Below, piece by piece: positions 54,499-58,422 of a DNA stretch of 58,422 nucleotides. The stretch is taken from positions 1 to 58,422 of the forward strand of contig JAKFWO010000043.1 in assembly GCA_021731815.1 (NCBI GenBank). The letters run 5' to 3'. The stretch comes from Hyphomonadaceae bacterium (lineage in GTDB: Bacteria > Pseudomonadota > Alphaproteobacteria > Caulobacterales > Aquidulcibacteraceae). The notes below the pieces were generated by a model. That model saw only the letters and a program-made list of their open reading frames with translations, did not search any database and was not told the DNA's origin. The first letter of the stretch is position 1. Each line of letters opens with the position of its first letter. Both the position numbers and the translations under genes were made by a program.

Positions 54499-54942
54499 TC
54501 ACTCCCGCTCCGCGCCTGATCGCCGCAGGCGCTTGACGGCACTGTCCCGGGCTTTGCCATCGAGCCTTCTTTCTTTCGCGGCTTTCCCCGGCCGCGTGGG
54601 AATCCGTTTCTTCTCGCGCAAGGCCGCCTGCCGGCATAAGGCCGTGAGCCGCTCCACCGCATCGGCCTTGTTGCGCTCAAGGTCGCGGAAACGCTGCGCC
54701 TTGATGACGATCACGCCATCCTTGCTCGCCCGGGTGCCGGCGAGGCGGAGCAGTTTTTCGACAATATCCTCAGGGATGCCGGCTGCGAGCGGCGCAAAGC
54801 GCAATTCGCAGGCCGATGACACCTTGTTGACATTCTGGCCCCCTGGGCCGGACGCCCGGATGGGAATAAGCTCGATCCGGTCGAGATCAAGCCCGAACCG
54901 GCCTCCGATCGCGATGAGCCGCGGCCCGGTCGGCTCACTCAT
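54499..54942 (-). CDS. arfB: Alternative ribosome-rescue factor ArfB (YaeJ)
   Basis: Peptidyl-tRNA hydrolase that rescues stalled ribosomes. The catalytic GGQ is at residues 34-36 (SGPGGQNVNKVSSACELRF), and the basic C-terminal tail for the mRNA channel is KKRIPTRPGKAAKERRLDGKARDSAVKRLRR. At 147 residues it matches ArfB and is too short for a release factor. The start overlaps the hmgA stop by 4 nt, so it sits at the end of the tyrosine catabolism operon without an obvious functional link. Confidence 0.94.
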   Translation of the reverse strand: MSEPTGPRLIAIGGRFGLDLDRIELIPIRASGPGGQNVNKVSSACELRFAPLAAGIPEDIVEKLLRLAGTRASKDGVIVIKAQRFRDLERNKADAVERLTALCRQAALREKKRIPTRPGKAAKERRLDGKARDSAVKRLRRSGAERE

Positions 54943-56066
54943 TTCCAGCTATCGACATAATCGCGACGTTCGACGCCTTCGGCCGCCGGGCCGACATCGA
55001 GCGGGTCGCGCGTGTCGATCATCACCGCATATTCGTCGGTGGCGGGCTTGTCCTGCACCAGCATCTTGCGGAGTGCCTTTGGATGCGGGCCATGGGTGAA
55101 GCCGGCCGGGTGAAAGGTCATCATGCCGGCCTTGATATTGTCGCGGCTGAAGAAATCCCCGGAATGATAGAACAGAACCTCGTCATAATCATCATTATTG
55201 TGGAAAAACGGGATCTTGATCGCGCCGGGATCGGTCTCGAAGGGCCGCGGGCAGAAGGTACAGACCACGAAGCGGTCGGAGACGAAGGTCGTATGCGCCG
55301 AAGGGGGCAGATGATATCGGTGCGAGACCACCGGCCGGAAATGCTTCACATTGATCCGCGCCACGGCAAGTTCCCCGTGCCAGCCCAGCGCGTCGAGCGG
55401 ATTATAGGGAAAGGTCGCCACCGAGACTTCCTTGCGCTTCTTGATCTGCACCGAAGTTTCGACATCCATTGCCTGGAACGCACGAAAGGCCTTGTCCATT
55501 TTCGGCGTGTCGAGCAGGGCCGGGTCAAAAAACGCATGTGGCCCCAACAGCCCGCGATCGGGAAGGGTGAAATGGGTATTGCTGGCCTCGATGGCCAGAA
55601 CCCGCATCACGCCTTTGAGCGAGACCCGCCACATGGTTCCCCGCGGGATATAGATATAATCTCCCGTTTCGATCACCAGCCGGCCGTAATCACAGAAGAA
55701 TTCGCCGGTTCCCTGATGGATGAACAGCAATTGGTCGCCATCGCCATTGCGCATCAGCCCCGGCCCGTTGCCCGCCACCTGCCAGAAGCGAATTTCGCAG
55801 GAGGCATTATGCAAAACGACCGGCGCATTCCACAGGGATTGCTCGGTCGAGTTCAGCGCGGTCAGGTCGAATGCGCGCGGCCGCAGCGGACCCTCGAATG
55901 AACTCCATCCCGTGGGGGGGCGTTTGTGGTAGACAAAGGATGCGGGACCAAAAAAGCCTTCCTTGGAAATTTCGCGCTCATAGGCCCCTTCGGGCAGATC
56001 GGCATGGGCCTGGCGGGAATATTGCCCCTCGGCGGCGCGGATCGGCAGAAAATTGCGGGACTTCAT
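54939..56066 (-). CDS. hmgA: Homogentisate 1,2-dioxygenase, short form
   Basis: Opens the ring of homogentisate in tyrosine and phenylalanine breakdown. A 375-residue cupin protein with GDGDQLLFIHQGTGEFFCDYGRLVIETGDYIYIPRGTMWRV in the first barrel and iron ligands expected in FHNNDDYDEVLFYHSGDFFSRDNI and HPAGFTHGPHP. It is shorter than the about 435-residue enzymes of Pseudomonas, but such short forms are known in alphaproteobacteria. It overlaps both neighbours by 4 nt. maiA and fahA, for the next steps, are not in the window. Confidence 0.9.
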   Translation of the reverse strand: MKSRNFLPIRAAEGQYSRQAHADLPEGAYEREISKEGFFGPASFVYHKRPPTGWSSFEGPLRPRAFDLTALNSTEQSLWNAPVVLHNASCEIRFWQVAGNGPGLMRNGDGDQLLFIHQGTGEFFCDYGRLVIETGDYIYIPRGTMWRVSLKGVMRVLAIEASNTHFTLPDRGLLGPHAFFDPALLDTPKMDKAFRAFQAMDVETSVQIKKRKEVSVATFPYNPLDALGWHGELAVARINVKHFRPVVSHRYHLPPSAHTTFVSDRFVVCTFCPRPFETDPGAIKIPFFHNNDDYDEVLFYHSGDFFSRDNIKAGMMTFHPAGFTHGPHPKALRKMLVQDKPATDEYAVMIDTRDPLDVGPAAEGVERRDYVDSWK

Positions 56067-57148
56067 CGTGGGTCGCCCTCATCCGCGAAAATGGAGATTT
56101 CCTTGTCGCCCGCCGAATCGAGGCGGGCGCGATACATGCCCGAAGTATTGAGCCCGAACGCGGTTTCTCCGCGCGGACCGATGGCGATCACCCCGCCATC
56201 GCCGCCAAGCGCGGTCAGTTCCGAGGTGATCACCTGACGCAGGGCCGCCTGAATCGATAATCCGCGCAGCTCGACCAGCGCGCAAATCCGCCGCGCCACC
56301 CCGAGCCGGAGGAAATATTCCCCCGTGCCGGTGGCGGATACCGCGCAGATTCCATCCTGGGCATAGGTCCCCGCCCCGATGATCGGCGCGTCACCCACCC
56401 GTCCCCAGCGTTTGCCGGTGGTGCCGCCGGTCGAGGTTCCCGCCGCCCATTGTCCCTTCTGGTCCATCACCGCAACGCCAACGGTGCCAAAGCCATGGGT
56501 CGCGGAGTCAATTGCGGCGGCCTTGACCGCTGTGTGGGCGACATTCTTCGCAGCTTTGGGGACACCGCGCGGCCTTTTGGGGGGTGCCTCGCCCCGGGCC
56601 GCCAGAAACCGCACCAGCCCCTGCCAGCGCCGTTCAGTGAAAAAATAACCCGGTTTCACCTGTTCGAGCCCATTGCTCGCCGCAAAGCGGTCGGCATCGG
56701 CCCCGGCCAGCAAGACATGCGGGCTTTTTTCCATCACCGCCCGCGCGGCCGAGATGGGGTGGCGCGTGGTCCGGAGCCCCGCGACGGCCCCCGCCTTCAG
56801 GCCCGTACCCTCCATGATCGAGGCATCGAGTTCATTGCGCCCCTCCGCGCTGAACACCGCCCCGCGCCCGGCATTGAACAGCGGATCGTCTTCCATCAGC
56901 GTGATAGCGGCCTCAATCGCGTCCAGCCCCGCCCCGCCTTCGGCGAGGATTTTGGCACCCGCGGCAAGCGCCTTGTCGAGCGCGGCGCGATAGGCAGCGT
57001 CGAGATCGGGTGACAGCTGCGCCCGATCGATCACCCCGGCTCCGCCATGGATGACGATCGACCAGCGGGGCGTTTCGGCGCGTGCAATGGTGAGGGAGCC
57101 CGCGACAGCCATGGCGGCACAGGCCGCGAGGATAAACCGGTGTTTCAC
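56063..57148 (-). CDS. Isoaspartyl peptidase/L-asparaginase, exported
   Basis: Ntn hydrolase of the plant-type asparaginase family. 361 residues with a signal peptide (ILAACAAMAVAGSLTIARAE), the opening WSIVIHGGAGVI, the autocleavage site before Thr in GFGTVGVAVMDQKG, and ISTGG-like TSTGGTTGKRWGRVGDAPIIGAGTYA. The precursor should be cut into alpha and beta chains in the periplasm. It starts with a GTG that overlaps the hppD stop (GTGA), and its stop overlaps hmgA. Why an exported peptidase lies in the tyrosine operon is unclear. Confidence 0.92.
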   Translation of the reverse strand: MKHRFILAACAAMAVAGSLTIARAETPRWSIVIHGGAGVIDRAQLSPDLDAAYRAALDKALAAGAKILAEGGAGLDAIEAAITLMEDDPLFNAGRGAVFSAEGRNELDASIMEGTGLKAGAVAGLRTTRHPISAARAVMEKSPHVLLAGADADRFAASNGLEQVKPGYFFTERRWQGLVRFLAARGEAPPKRPRGVPKAAKNVAHTAVKAAAIDSATHGFGTVGVAVMDQKGQWAAGTSTGGTTGKRWGRVGDAPIIGAGTYAQDGICAVSATGTGEYFLRLGVARRICALVELRGLSIQAALRQVITSELTALGGDGGVIAIGPRGETAFGLNTSGMYRARLDSAGDKEISIFADEGDPR

Positions 57149-58230
57149 TTGGCCTCCGCCGTCAGAACGCCGCGACGGATCTGGTCGAGTTCGATGGACT
57201 CGAACAACGCCCGGAAATTTCCCTCGCCAAAGCCTTCATTGCCCTTGCGCTGAATGAACTCGAAAAAGATCGGCCCGATCGCATCGCGCGAAAAGATCTG
57301 CAACAGCAGCCCCTGACCCTCGCCCGGGGCACCGTCGATCAGGATATGGCGCTGGCGCAAATCCTCGATGCTCTCGCCATGGCCGGGCAAACGCTGGTCG
57401 ATCAGCTCGTAATAGGTCCCGATGGTTTCCTGAAGATCAATTCCATTGGCACGCAGGCGATCGACGCTCGCATAAAGATCGTCCGAGCCCAGAGCGATAT
57501 GCTGGATACCCTCGCCATTATAGCGTCGGAGAAATTCCTCGATCTGATCGACCTTGCCCTCGTCGCCCTTGGATTCATTGAGCGGGATCCGGATCTTGCC
57601 ACAGGGGCTGGTCATGGCTTTCGAGACGAGGCCCGTGACCTTGCCCTCGATATCGAAATAGCGGATCTGGCGGAAATTGAAGATCCGCTCATAGAATTCC
57701 GCCCATTTAGCCATATTGCCGCGCAGGACATTATGGGTGAGGTGGTCGATATAGGTCAGGCCGATCGCGTTCTGCGCTGAATCAACCGACGCTTCCGGAC
57801 GGGGCCGGAAATCGACATCATAGATATTCTGTGCCCCATAACGATCGACAAAATAGATATTGACGCCGCCAATTCCCTTGATGGCCGGAATGTCGAGCTC
57901 CATTGGTCCGATCGGGCCATCCACGGGCTCTGCCCCTCGCCGGATCGCCTCGGCGAAAGCGTGACCGGCATCATGCACGCGAAAGGCCATGGCATTGGCC
58001 GAAGGGCCGTGCACGGCGCGAAATTCCGCCGGCTGGCCGGAATCTTCCATGTTGAGAATGAAATTGATGTCGTGCTGGCGGTAATGGACGACATTTTTCG
58101 AGCGGTGCCGACCGAATTCGACAAAGCCCATGCGTCGGAAAATTGTCGCGAGCGCCCCGGGATCGGGCCCGGTGAATTCCACGAATTCAAAGCCATCCGT
58201 ACCCACGGGATTTTCGAACAGATCGGCCAT
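57145..58230 (-). CDS. hppD: 4-hydroxyphenylpyruvate dioxygenase
   Basis: Converts 4-hydroxyphenylpyruvate to homogentisate. 361 residues with two vicinal-oxygen-chelate halves. Iron ligands are expected at His in YIDHLTHNV, His in IQHIALGSDD and Glu in IGPIFFEFIQRKGNEGFGEGNF, the C-terminal helix gate region. I start at the ATG at 58230, since AAGGGA stands 6 nt before it; an ATG at 58236 has too little space. It opens the hppD-peptidase-hmgA-arfB operon. Confidence 0.95.
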   Translation of the reverse strand: MADLFENPVGTDGFEFVEFTGPDPGALATIFRRMGFVEFGRHRSKNVVHYRQHDINFILNMEDSGQPAEFRAVHGPSANAMAFRVHDAGHAFAEAIRRGAEPVDGPIGPMELDIPAIKGIGGVNIYFVDRYGAQNIYDVDFRPRPEASVDSAQNAIGLTYIDHLTHNVLRGNMAKWAEFYERIFNFRQIRYFDIEGKVTGLVSKAMTSPCGKIRIPLNESKGDEGKVDQIEEFLRRYNGEGIQHIALGSDDLYASVDRLRANGIDLQETIGTYYELIDQRLPGHGESIEDLRQRHILIDGAPGEGQGLLLQIFSRDAIGPIFFEFIQRKGNEGFGEGNFRALFESIELDQIRRGVLTAEAK

Positions 58231-58422
58231 GGCCATTCCCTTTCGGCAGTTTTGCGCACGGCCATGGTGCACTTTGCGCGTTGATTTGGCAAATCCGGAA
58301 CGAATCCACCCATGGGGTGCGGATTCATGGAAAAGCTGTTCCTGAAACGGCCAATGGCCCCGTGAATCGCTGGCCTCCGAGGCGGGTCAGGAATCCGGCG
58401 ATTGACCTTGGCCCGGCCCCTT

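Overview
The window is a GC-rich, gene-dense chromosomal segment of an alphaproteobacterium. The placement rests on a ChpT-type phosphotransferase (CckA-ChpT-CtrA phosphorelay), DUF1491 and TIGR02186 proteins, a ClpS-ClpA pair, and a dcw cluster that starts with mraZ-rsmH. I cannot resolve the order. There are no rRNA genes, no CRISPR array and no complete insertion sequence. The window holds one tRNA, one clear riboswitch, one strong terminator and several repeat families. Almost everything is housekeeping, so the unusual material sits in the gaps.

Layout. 1-1132: the 3' part of a TPR protein built from near-identical 141-bp repeats. 1151-5374 (minus): ispH-anmK-hslV-der. 5608-8214 (plus): a lipoprotein gene, then a TSUP permease coupled to a TIGR02186 protein. 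8224-11157 (minus): clpS and clpA. 11460-12712 (plus): a single-domain response regulator and yqgE, the latter flanked by two unrelated 14-bp tandem arrays. 12864-14429 (minus): an amino acid permease. 14569-19115 (minus): an overlapping operon of the YnjBCD ABC transporter followed by gluQ. 19327-20727 (plus): ahcY. 20826-21888 (minus): DUF1491 and MerR-type genes. 21889-23069: a 1.2-kb gap, partly AT-rich. 23070-26878 (plus): chpT, bamD and recN. 26879-27610: a gap with a two-hairpin repeat and a MITE-like element. 27611-28912 (minus): a FucP/GluP sugar transporter. 29347-31988 (plus): mlaA-mlaC-prmA. 32059-34950 (minus): murJ, an orphan gene and a 3-hydroxyacyl-CoA dehydrogenase. 35343-35419: tRNA-Pro(TGG).

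35774-46310 (minus) is the division and cell wall cluster, transcribed mraZ-rsmH-ftsL-ftsI-murE-murF-mraY-murD-ftsW. It stops after ftsW; murG, murC, murB, ddl and ftsQAZ are absent. Divergent from it, a TPP riboswitch controls a TonB-dependent receptor and tenA (46577-49555), apparently a uptake and salvage unit for thiamin or its pyrimidine moiety. The shared intergenic region also carries direct repeats that look like MraZ boxes. Next come uvrD (minus), a TerC-family gene, folA and an atypical clpP (plus). Last is a fully overlapping minus-strand operon hppD-isoaspartyl peptidase-hmgA-arfB for tyrosine catabolism.

Recurrent themes. Eleven gene junctions are 4-nt ATGA or GTGA overlaps, so translational coupling is common. 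Sequence-unrelated tandem duplications with 12-15 bp units occur at seven or more places, in gaps and in genes. The most unusual features are the two-hairpin repeat, whose two inverted copies show a compensatory base change, and the neighbouring element with imperfect terminal inverted repeats and a 6-bp flanking duplication that supplies the stop codon of the sugar transporter gene. I did not find an obviously new multi-gene defence or metabolic system.
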